Assembly: GCF_024054035.1 (NCBI RefSeq)
Contig: NZ_JAMXQU010000006.1
Location: forward strand, 107,916-171,915
DNA length: 64,000 nt
Origin: Asaia lannensis NBRC 102526
GTDB taxonomy: Bacteria > Pseudomonadota > Alphaproteobacteria > Acetobacterales > Acetobacteraceae
Direction of reading: 5' to 3'
Of this stretch, positions 7,985 through 15,331 are shown piece by piece. Numbering within the stretch: position 1 is the first letter of the stretch; each line of letters begins with the position of its first letter. The position numbers and the translations under genes are program-made. The notes under the pieces are model-generated. The model saw only the letters and a list, made by a program, of their open reading frames with translations. It had not been told where the DNA came from and searched no databases.

Positions 7985-10219
7985 ATGACAGAAGCGAGCT
8001 TAGAGAAGCTGGACGCAGATGGCGAGAGAGCCGTGCGTGTCAGCGTGCTGCTGCCACTGCCATTTCCGACGCCGCTCGATTATCTGGCGCGTGAAGGAGC
8101 GCTGTCTCCCGGCGATCTGGTTGCCGTGCCTCTTGGGCGACGTCAGGAAACGGGCTGTGTGTGGGATACGCAAAACGATGTCCCTGCCGATTTTGCGCCG
8201 GCGCCTGCACGTTCTGTCCCGATGGCGCGGCTCAAACCCGTGCTCGAACGGCTCGACATGCCTTCCCTGCCCGGCGATCTGCGGCGTTTCATCGACTGGC
8301 TGGCCGCCTATACGCTGACGCCCCCCGGCCTTGTTCTGGCAATGGCAATCCGTGCCCGTCACACGGCGCCTACGCGTGTCCAGCTCGGCTGGATAAAGGG
8401 CACCGCCGATACGCAGGGCGTGCGTATGACAACGGCCCGGCAGCGCGTGCTTGACGCAGTCGGGGCCGAGCCTGTGTCTACTGCTACGCTGACTGCCGAG
8501 ACGGGCGTCTCACCGGCTGTCCTGCGCGGTCTGGCTGCTGTGGGGTTGCTGCAGGAAGCGCCTCTGGTGCTTGCACCGCTCTTCGCTCACCCGGATCCGG
8601 ATTTTCAGCCGCCGCATCTTTCACAGGAGCAGAAGGACGCCGCAACTGAGCTGACGGCGGCCGTACACACGCGCAGCTTTGGTGTAACCCTGCTGGAGGG
8701 CGTCACCGGCTCGGGCAAGACGGAGGTTTATTTCGAAGCGATTGCTGCCTGTCTGGCCGAGGGGCGGCAATGTCTCGTCCTGTTGCCTGAAATTGCCCTG
8801 TCCACCCAGTGGACCGACCGTTTCGAACGACGTTTCGGCGTTCAGCCTGCACTGTGGCATTCCGAACTGGGTGGCAAGAAACGGCGTGAAACCTGGCATG
8901 CCATCGCACAGGGGCAGGCCAGTGTCGTTGTGGGCGCGCGTTCGGCGCTTTTCCTGCCCTTTCCCGATCTCGGGCTGATCATCGTGGATGAGGAGCACGA
9001 ATCAGCGTTCAAGCAGGAAGAAGGCGTTACCTATCACGGGCGCGACATGGCGATCGTGCGCGCGCGGCTTGCAGATGTGCCTGCCATACTCGTATCCGCC
9101 ACACCGAGTCTGGAAACGCTGACCAATGTCGAGACGGGGCGATATCGTCACGTGGTGTTGCACAGCCGTCATGGCGATGCGACCCTGCCTGATGTGCAGC
9201 TGATCGACATGCGGCGCGCGCCTCCCGAAAGGGGGCAGTTTCTCTCACCGGCGCTGATCGATGCCATACAGGCCACTTTCGAACGTCAGGAACAGGCAAT
9301 GCTGTTCCTCAACCGTCGGGGTTACGCGCCGCTGACACTGTGTCGTGCCTGCGGTCATCGTATGGAATGCCCCAATTGCTCGGCCTGGCTTGTGGAGCAC
9401 AGGGCAAGGCAGATTCTGACCTGTCATCATTGCGGGCATAACGAACCCCTGCCGGACACCTGTCCTGCCTGCGATGCGGAAGCCAGCCTTGTTGCTGTCG
9501 GTCCGGGAATCGAGCGCGTGCATGAAGAGGCGAGGCTCCATTTTCCCGAGGCGCGTATTCTGGTCATGGCCTCTGACACACTCGGGTCGCCCTCGGCCAC
9601 GGCAGAAGCGGTCAGGCGTATCAGCGAACGCGAGATCGATCTGGTGATCGGGACGCAGATCGTTGCCAAGGGCTGGCATTTTCCTGATTTGACCCTGGTC
9701 GGCGTGGTCGATGCCGATCTCGGTCTGGGCGGGGGGGACCTGCGTGCTGCCGAACGGACCGTCCAGCTTCTGCATCAGGTGGCCGGTCGCGCCGGTCGTG
9801 CGGAAAAGCCTGGTACTGTTCTGCTTCAAAGCTATCTTGGCGATCACCCCGTCATGAAAGCGCTGGTCTCGAACGATTATCTTGCTTTCATGGATCAGGA
9901 AGCGGCGCAGAGAAAACCCGGGTTCTGGCCACCGTATGGGCGCCTGGCCGCATTGATCATCAGCGCCGACTCAGCCGAAGCGGCCGACAGGGTTGCCGCC
10001 ATGCTTGGCGCGCGCGCGCCCGATCTTCCTGGCGTGCAGGTGCTTGGGCCGGCCCCGGCCCCGCTGGCCATTCTGCGCGGTCGTCACAGGCGTCGGCTTC
10101 TGCTGCGCACAAGACGCAATGTCGCGGTGCAGCCGATTCTCAGGCACTGGCTCGATGGGGTCAAACTCTCCAGCCATGAGCGCATCGACGTCGATATTGA
10201 CCCGATTTCGTTTCTCTAG
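7985..10219 (+). CDS. priA: Primosomal protein N' (replication restart helicase PriA)
   Basis: The protein of about 744 residues has the PriA order: an N-terminal DNA-binding domain (PLDYLA, VPLGRRQETGCVW), a helicase domain with Walker A GVTGSGKTEVY and Walker B DEEHESAFKQ, a zinc-binding region of paired Cys (CRACGHRMECPNC, CHHCG, CPACDA), and helicase motifs V/VI (GTQIVAKGWHFPDLTLVGVVDAD, QVAGRAGRAEKPG). PriA reloads the replisome at collapsed forks. The ATG at 7985 is preferred over the in-frame TTG at 7976, because AGAAGGGGG at 7964-7972 leaves a long but usable gap. Either start is possible. Confidence 0.95.
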   Translation: MTEASLEKLDADGERAVRVSVLLPLPFPTPLDYLAREGALSPGDLVAVPLGRRQETGCVWDTQNDVPADFAPAPARSVPMARLKPVLERLDMPSLPGDLRRFIDWLAAYTLTPPGLVLAMAIRARHTAPTRVQLGWIKGTADTQGVRMTTARQRVLDAVGAEPVSTATLTAETGVSPAVLRGLAAVGLLQEAPLVLAPLFAHPDPDFQPPHLSQEQKDAATELTAAVHTRSFGVTLLEGVTGSGKTEVYFEAIAACLAEGRQCLVLLPEIALSTQWTDRFERRFGVQPALWHSELGGKKRRETWHAIAQGQASVVVGARSALFLPFPDLGLIIVDEEHESAFKQEEGVTYHGRDMAIVRARLADVPAILVSATPSLETLTNVETGRYRHVVLHSRHGDATLPDVQLIDMRRAPPERGQFLSPALIDAIQATFERQEQAMLFLNRRGYAPLTLCRACGHRMECPNCSAWLVEHRARQILTCHHCGHNEPLPDTCPACDAEASLVAVGPGIERVHEEARLHFPEARILVMASDTLGSPSATAEAVRRISEREIDLVIGTQIVAKGWHFPDLTLVGVVDADLGLGGGDLRAAERTVQLLHQVAGRAGRAEKPGTVLLQSYLGDHPVMKALVSNDYLAFMDQEAAQRKPGFWPPYGRLAALIISADSAEAADRVAAMLGARAPDLPGVQVLGPAPAPLAILRGRHRRRLLLRTRRNVAVQPILRHWLDGVKLSSHERIDVDIDPISFL

Positions 10220-10340
10220 GTCTGGCTTTGCCGGGGGCCTTTATGGCGCGGGCGGCTGAACGGATGCGCTTCAGATAGCCCAAAAGGGGCGCTGCGCCTG
10301 CCGGGCAGGGATCGGGACCATTTTTGCAGGAATATGGGGT

Positions 10341-10364
10341 GGATGCAGCCCGAAGGCTGCATCC
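10341..10364. terminator. Perfect stem-loop between priA and a convergent small gene
   Basis: GGATGCAGCC (10341-10350) and GGCTGCATCC (10355-10364) form a 10-bp perfect stem with a CGAA loop. It has no T-run on either strand. It lies 10 bases beyond the stop of the minus-strand small gene, so a transcript-end role for that gene is plausible. Confidence 0.45.
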
Positions 10365-10373
10365 GGGTAAGGC

Positions 10374-10622
10374 TCAGGCCTTCTTGTCTTCACGCTTGAT
10401 GGCCTTGACCACGAAGGTGACGATGGCGATCACGGCCAGAACATGCTGAAGATGCGGACGCAGCTTCTTGGGGCCGAACATGCTGAGGAAGGTCAGGCCT
10501 CCCAGAATGGCCTCTTTGGTCTGCGGCTTGGCGGCGCAGCACATCTTGCTGATGCAACAGCCCTTCTTGCCCTGTTCCGGCGCGGTCAGTTCGGTAACCT
10601 TGGCCTTGTTCTTCTTGAACAT
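10374..10622 (-). CDS. Small Cys-rich, probably membrane-anchored protein of unknown function
   Basis: This 82-residue protein starts at the ATG at 10620-10622 with a strong AAGGAG 6 bases upstream. The N-terminal third is Lys-rich and holds two Cys pairs, GCCISKMCCAAK (Cys22, 23, 28, 29). A hydrophobic segment at about residues 57-73 (HLQHVLAVIAIVTFVVKAI) could be a membrane helix, and a charged tail KREDKKA follows. The paired cysteines suggest metal binding or disulfide formation. I do not recognise a family. The good ribosome binding site and codon usage like its neighbours argue that it is a real gene. Confidence 0.7.
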   Translation of the reverse strand: MFKKNKAKVTELTAPEQGKKGCCISKMCCAAKPQTKEAILGGLTFLSMFGPKKLRPHLQHVLAVIAIVTFVVKAIKREDKKA

Positions 10623-10693
10623 GATGTTCTCCTTATGACTTCGACATCTTATCAAACTGCGCAATCAAGGCAGAGTTGAGATGGTGACGCGCT

Positions 10694-11446
10694 TTAAATG
10701 GGACGTCCATCCAGGGTGGCCTGCAGTGTCTTCACACGTTTGATACCGCCACTAGCCAGAGGGTCTACCACAAGCACCTGTTTTGCCGCCTGAAGCGCTG
10801 CCCCGATATCGTGACGCTCTTCCTCGACCTGGGAAAGGAGCTGCCATGAGAGCGGATCGTCAGGGTCGAGATGCAGGGCCACGCCGAGATCGCTTATCGC
10901 CCCTTCGAAATCGCCTGCGGCATAGCGTATGCGCGCCCGGCCGCGGCGTATGAATGCCTTGTCGGGCTGGAGAACCAGCGCATTGTCCAACGCAGCCTCG
11001 GCCTTGCGGTAGTCATGCGCCTTCAGGTTCGTATCGCCGCTCTCAAGCAGGAGGCGCGTACTGGCTGAAAGCCCTTTCTGTCTCAGGGTCTCGGCGCGAC
11101 GTTCCAGAGCGCGTGCCTCGGCCGGACTATGCGCGTTGCGCAGGGCCTTGCTGACGTCGCGCAGCGGGTCTGGCTTTGCCTTGTCTGCGGGTAATTTCCC
11201 CGAAGGCGCCTGCTTCGATGCTGGGGTGGAAGAGGAGGAGCCAGCCCCCTGTGCGGTTGCGGACCGGTTGCCTGCATGGGGGGAGTGGGTCTGGTCGGTG
11301 CCCGGGTGAGCAGGAACAGCCTGGCAGGGGGTGTACGCAGAAACGACAAAAGCCGCGCTGCTGACAAGCAGACACGGCCTGACGACGGTCCGGTAAAGGA
11401 CCGTGCAATGCGTCAAAACGGGGCTGAGGCTCCGTTTTGGCATCAA
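10694..11446 (-). CDS. Exported TPR-repeat protein
   Basis: This 250-residue protein has a possible signal sequence (hydrophobic residues about 22-42) and a Ser/Pro/Thr-rich linker (about 50-95). Three tetratricopeptide-like helical pairs follow from about residue 130 (LESGDTNLKAHDYRKAEAALDNALVLQP, then KAFIRRGRARIRYAAGDFEGAISDLGVALHLDP, then PLSWQLLSQVEEERHDIGAALQAAKQVL). TPRs mediate protein contacts, and no partner is evident. The gene begins 7 bases after the rpmJ stop on the same strand, so it is probably expressed from the rpmJ promoter. Confidence 0.72.
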   Translation of the reverse strand: MMPKRSLSPVLTHCTVLYRTVVRPCLLVSSAAFVVSAYTPCQAVPAHPGTDQTHSPHAGNRSATAQGAGSSSSTPASKQAPSGKLPADKAKPDPLRDVSKALRNAHSPAEARALERRAETLRQKGLSASTRLLLESGDTNLKAHDYRKAEAALDNALVLQPDKAFIRRGRARIRYAAGDFEGAISDLGVALHLDPDDPLSWQLLSQVEEERHDIGAALQAAKQVLVVDPLASGGIKRVKTLQATLDGRPI

Positions 11447-11453
11447 CAGTGAA

Positions 11454-11579
11454 TTAGCCCTGGCGAGCCTTCATGCGCGGGTTCTTCTTGTTGATGACAT
11501 AGACGCGGCCACGACGGCGAACGACGCGGCAGTCCTTGTCGCGGAGCTTGGCGGATTTGAGGCTGTTACGGATCTTCAT
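11454..11579 (-). CDS. rpmJ: 50S ribosomal protein L36 (cysteine-poor form)
   Basis: The 41-residue product begins [17 protein letters not shown] and ends [12 protein letters not shown]. This is the longer alphaproteobacterial or YkgO-like L36 form. Classical L36 holds a zinc ion with three Cys and one His. Here only one Cys remains, so zinc cannot be bound in the usual way. It is the last-assembled small protein of the large ribosomal subunit. The TPR gene follows directly. Confidence 0.95.
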
Positions 11580-11746
11580 GATAATTTGCTTCCCGGGCCA
11601 TGCAAGACGAACGGGCGTCGCGCCCGCGAGTGGTGGTCGGAATACTCATCGCCTTGTCCAGAGTCAACTCTTAGCTGCATTTCAGCGCGTGGAAACCCCG
11701 TATTTTGGGCGTTTTCAAAGGATGAAAAGGCAATTATCCTGATTCG

Positions 11747-12142
11747 ATGAAGAAAGCTCTGCCTGTTTTTGCCGCCCTGATGCTGGGTTTGCCTCTTTCG
11801 GCGCAGGCTGCGCCACATCCTAAAAACGATCCCGCATCGATCCTCAACCGGATTCTTGCCGTGTTGCAGACAGATCCGGACTCGGCCAGCGACAGCTGTG
11901 TCGAAGCCCTGAAGGAACTGCACAAGACGCAGAAGATCATTGCAGATCAGGATACGGACAGCAGCAGCAATCAGGATGCGGCAGTCGCACGCGATGTGCT
12001 CGAATCCGATTTCGAGGAAACCATCGAGATCTGCGGTACGGATGCGCGCACCATGTGCCGCACGAAAGCCGAGTCCGATGCCAGGCTTCCGCCACTTTGT
12101 GCGGCCATACGGCCCCGCCCCCAGGCAGAGACCGACGAATAA
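11747..12142 (+). CDS. Secreted protein of unknown function
   Basis: This 131-residue protein starts with a clear signal peptide (MKKALPVFAALMLGLPLSAQAA, cleavage near AQA-AP). The mature part is acidic and helical, with four Cys (SCVEAL, EICGTD, TMCRTK, PLCAAI) spaced so that two disulfides are possible in the periplasm. It ends with a Pro/Glu-rich tail. I recognise no family. It is divergent from rpmJ and convergent with the oligopeptidase gene. Confidence 0.65.
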   Translation: MKKALPVFAALMLGLPLSAQAAPHPKNDPASILNRILAVLQTDPDSASDSCVEALKELHKTQKIIADQDTDSSSNQDAAVARDVLESDFEETIEICGTDARTMCRTKAESDARLPPLCAAIRPRPQAETDE

Positions 12143-12199
12143 GGCGGATCGGCCCGGTTCTGGCCGATCCACGCCTCTACAGAGCTTTCCTGTATGGTT

Positions 12200-14347
12200 T
12201 CAGGGCGCGCTTGTATCGGGGGCGCCGTCTGTCAGAGGGCGCCTTGCCATGGCCCAGAGTGCGAAGGCCTGCACATAAGCGACCTCTTCAAGGCGCTTGA
12301 ACCGTCCCGACGATCCGCCGTGACCGGCATCCATATTGATCCGGCACAGGAAAGGCCCTCCTGACGCCACTTCGCGTAGCTTTGCGATCCATTTCGCGGG
12401 TTCCCAATAGGTCACGCGCGGGTCGGACAGCCCACCCATTGCCAGAACGGGCGGATAGGCCACCGGCCTGATATTATCGTAAGGCGAATAGCTTGCGATC
12501 AGGTCATAGGCATCCCGATCTTCCAGCGGGTTACCCCATTCGGGCCATTCAGGCGGGGTGAGCGGCAGGGTATCGTCGGACATGGTGTTAAGAACGTCCA
12601 CGAACGGCACCTGTGCGGCGATGCCGGCGAACAGTGCAGGTGCAAGGTTGGCGACCGCCCCCATCAGCAGTCCGCCCGCCGATCCACCATGAGCGACAAT
12701 GCGACCCTCCTTCCCGTAACCCCGGCTGACGAGATCGCGTGCACAGGTCACGAAATCGGTAAAGCTGTTCGGCTTGTGCTTGCCTCGCCCTTGCAGAAAC
12801 CAGTTCCAGCCTTTTTCCGACCCGCCGCGGATATGCGCGACGGCATAGACCCAGCCACGGTCCACTAGGCTGAACACAGAGGTACTGAACCCCGATTCCA
12901 TGGAGATTCCGTATGACCCGTAGCCATAGAGCAGGATCGGGGCCGTACCATCGATGGGCGTGTCGCGTCGTTTGAGAACGGTGATCGGCACCTCTGCACC
13001 GTCATCTGCCACGGCGAAAAGACGATGCGTTTCATAGAGTGCGGGGTCATGACCCGAAGGAACCTCGCGTATTTTCTGCAGAACCTGTTCGCCCGAGCGC
13101 ATGTCGAGATCGTACCAGTGTGCAGGCGTCGTCGGTGATTCGTAGATATATCGCAGAACCGCGTCGTCATATTCGAGAAAGCCGAGCAGGGTGAGATCGA
13201 AGGCAGCCTCCTGCATTCCGATCGTTCTGGCCTGACTGCGTATGTCCTTCCCGGTGTCGTTCCCCCCGGCATCCGCCTTGACCACATGGATCTCGATATT
13301 GCCGTCGACACGTTCCGACCAGGCCAGATAATCCCGGCTGGCGGTGGCGCCGAGCAGGTAGCGACCCGGATGATGCGGCACGAAATCGCGCCAGTTCTCA
13401 CGCGACGGTGCCGTGTCCGGTGCCTGCATGAGAGCGAAATCGACTGCATTGCCGGTATTGGTCAGTATGATGAACCGGTCGTTCCAGTGCGTGAGCGTAT
13501 AGCGCTCGCCCCGTACCATCGGTGAGGCGATCTCGGGCATCCGGGTCGGATCGGATGCCGGTATGAGCAGAGTCTCGTTCGTGTCGTGGTCGCCACGTTC
13601 GATCAGGATCCATTGACGCGATGCCGAGACGGCAAGGCTGAGGAAAAATCCGGGATCGGGTTCGTCGAACACGAGTACATCCTCGCCCCCGGCGAGAGGA
13701 CGCCGATAGACACGAGAGGGACGTCCATGGTCATCGCGATAGATCCAGAAAAGCCATGCGCTGTCGGGCGAGATCACGAAACTGCCCGAAGCGCTCTCGA
13801 CGACAGGTGCGAAAGGCTTGCCCGTTTCGAGATCGATGCTGTGCAGGCGGTAAACCTCCGATCCCTGCGTGTCTGCGGCGTAGACGAACACGCGATGATC
13901 GTCTGAATGGCGTGTGGCAGCGAGCGCGAAATAGGCATGCGCCTTTGCCAGGGCGTCGACATCGAGCAGCACCTGCTCTGCTTCATCCTGTCCCTCTCCC
14001 CCACTCCGACGCGGGCGTCGCAGATAGACGGGATGCTGTGCATCCTTGGCGAAACGCGAGAAGTAGAGCCAGTCGCCGTCGGGCCAGGGAACGGAATCCT
14101 CGGCGGGCGGAATACGCCCGATCATTTCCCGCAGCAGCGTCTCGCGTTCAGGCGCCATGGGGGCCAGACAGTGCTCGGTATAGGCATTTTCCTCACGCAG
14201 GGCCTCGGCAATATCCGTGCGTAACAGGGATGGATCGCGCAGGACTTTCTGCCAGTTCTCATCCTTCATCCAGGCATAATCATCCTGCCGGACACGGTCG
14301 AGCTGGGTGATCGTATGAGGCACGCGCCTCGGTGAGGGAGGGATCAT
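12200..14347 (-). CDS. ptrB: Oligopeptidase B-like S9 family serine peptidase
   Basis: This 715-residue protein matches the prolyl oligopeptidase family. It has an N-terminal segment DDYAWMKDENW (about 22-32), a seven-bladed propeller region (about 75-440) and a C-terminal alpha/beta hydrolase domain. The catalytic serine is Ser556 in HGGSAGGLLMG, with His676 in DAGHGGSSGRF and an Asp in the GGLSDPRVTYWEP segment (about 642). GWVYAVAHIRGGSEKGW is typical of the oligopeptidase B branch, which cleaves after Arg/Lys in small peptides. No signal peptide is seen, so it is probably cytoplasmic. It stands alone. Confidence 0.88.
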   Translation of the reverse strand: MIPPSPRRVPHTITQLDRVRQDDYAWMKDENWQKVLRDPSLLRTDIAEALREENAYTEHCLAPMAPERETLLREMIGRIPPAEDSVPWPDGDWLYFSRFAKDAQHPVYLRRPRRSGGEGQDEAEQVLLDVDALAKAHAYFALAATRHSDDHRVFVYAADTQGSEVYRLHSIDLETGKPFAPVVESASGSFVISPDSAWLFWIYRDDHGRPSRVYRRPLAGGEDVLVFDEPDPGFFLSLAVSASRQWILIERGDHDTNETLLIPASDPTRMPEIASPMVRGERYTLTHWNDRFIILTNTGNAVDFALMQAPDTAPSRENWRDFVPHHPGRYLLGATASRDYLAWSERVDGNIEIHVVKADAGGNDTGKDIRSQARTIGMQEAAFDLTLLGFLEYDDAVLRYIYESPTTPAHWYDLDMRSGEQVLQKIREVPSGHDPALYETHRLFAVADDGAEVPITVLKRRDTPIDGTAPILLYGYGSYGISMESGFSTSVFSLVDRGWVYAVAHIRGGSEKGWNWFLQGRGKHKPNSFTDFVTCARDLVSRGYGKEGRIVAHGGSAGGLLMGAVANLAPALFAGIAAQVPFVDVLNTMSDDTLPLTPPEWPEWGNPLEDRDAYDLIASYSPYDNIRPVAYPPVLAMGGLSDPRVTYWEPAKWIAKLREVASGGPFLCRINMDAGHGGSSGRFKRLEEVAYVQAFALWAMARRPLTDGAPDTSAP

Positions 14348-14585
14348 GACAGGGCCTTAGCATGGATGACGATTGATCATCCCACAGTGCGGCAGATCAG
14401 GGCGCAGCTCAATGTTTCCCGGGCTCGAAGTAACAAAGTTTCGATTGGGTAATAAACTAGCGCCTGGCTCAAATGTTAGACAACCGCACGTCCTTCGACC
14501 TGTCTGAACGACCGGTAAAGCGCGTTTTCACAGGTCCTCATTCAAACGACGGGCCTGAAAAAGAGCATAACTAAGGATCGATTTC

Positions 14586-15113
14586 ATGATGTCACGTCTT
14601 TGTCTTGGTCTGACGGCCCTTTGCAGCCTCGCCTATGCTGGCGCAGCTCATGCCCAGCAGGCACCTGTGCCTGCCGTAGCACCGGGTACACAGTCCACCG
14701 TCATGCCTGCCGGTTCCGTTCCCGTTGAGCGTCAGGGCGCACCGACCGCCAATAACGGCGCCATGCAGGCCGTTGGCGGTCCCGCTGTAAGCAATACGGT
14801 CGCTACCGCAGCAACGCCCGGCGTTCTCGACACATACGGTCTGCCGTCGCTCGACTCAGCCAAGGCCGGCAACCTTGCAGGTCTGGCGAGCTATTGCGTG
14901 CGCAACCATCTGGTGCACGGCACGACGCTGCGCGTTGTAGGCCGCAAGCTTGCCAAGCGCCCGGATGTGCAGAACGACCAGTATTACTCGCTGGGCGGTC
15001 AGGGTCTGCTCCAGACCAGCACGAACGTCCCGTTCGACGTCTCTTCCCTCGATCTGAGCCATCGTACGCAGCTTTGCGCCCAGGTCGGTCAGCGCGGTCA
15101 GAAGTTCAAGTAA
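14586..15113 (+). CDS. DUF2501 (YjjA-like) periplasmic protein
   Basis: This 175-residue protein has a signal peptide (cleavage near AHA-QQ), then an Ala/Pro/Val-rich low-complexity stretch (about 25-80). The C-terminal domain resembles the DUF2501 family of E. coli YjjA: GLPSLDSAKAGNLAGLASYC, NHLVHG, a linker, then GGQGLLQTSTNVPFDVSSL and a final Cys helix. Two Cys (about 102 and 166) could pair. The function of the family is not established. AAGGA lies 8 bases before the first of two consecutive ATGs, and a strong terminator follows. Confidence 0.75.
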   Translation: MMSRLCLGLTALCSLAYAGAAHAQQAPVPAVAPGTQSTVMPAGSVPVERQGAPTANNGAMQAVGGPAVSNTVATAATPGVLDTYGLPSLDSAKAGNLAGLASYCVRNHLVHGTTLRVVGRKLAKRPDVQNDQYYSLGGQGLLQTSTNVPFDVSSLDLSHRTQLCAQVGQRGQKFK

Positions 15114-15136
15114 GATCTTATTGCCTGACAGAACGC

Positions 15137-15170
15137 AAAAGGGTCGGCCATCAAGGCCGACCCTTTTTGT
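15137..15170 (+). terminator. Rho-independent terminator after the DUF2501 gene
   Basis: A perfect stem AAAAGGGTCGGCC/GGCCGACCCTTTT (15137-15149 with 15155-15167) and a 5-base loop ATCAA end in a T-run. It lies 23 bases after the stop codon. Confidence 0.92.
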
Positions 15171-15273
15171 TTTCTGATGACGGCGTCTTGGGGTGGGCGG
15201 TCCGGTATGGAGCACTGCCCCGTACCCCGCCAGAGGACAATCGTTCTCTGAAAACCTGTCAGATCATGAAGCA

Positions 15274-15322
15274 GGATCGAAGGAGCGGGCCCCTTCGCGG
15301 GTGTAGGGCAGAGCCCTGCAAG
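15274..15322. repeat. Dispersed intergenic two-hairpin repeat, copy 1
   Basis: The unit begins GGATCGAAGG, forms a hairpin around GGGCCCCTTCG, continues GCGGGTG and ends with a second dyad GGGCAGAGCCC. It closely resembles the copy at 26111-26160 and more distantly those at 36613-36661 and 53217-53265. All four lie between genes. Confidence 0.7.
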
Positions 15323-15331
15323 GTGACGTGA

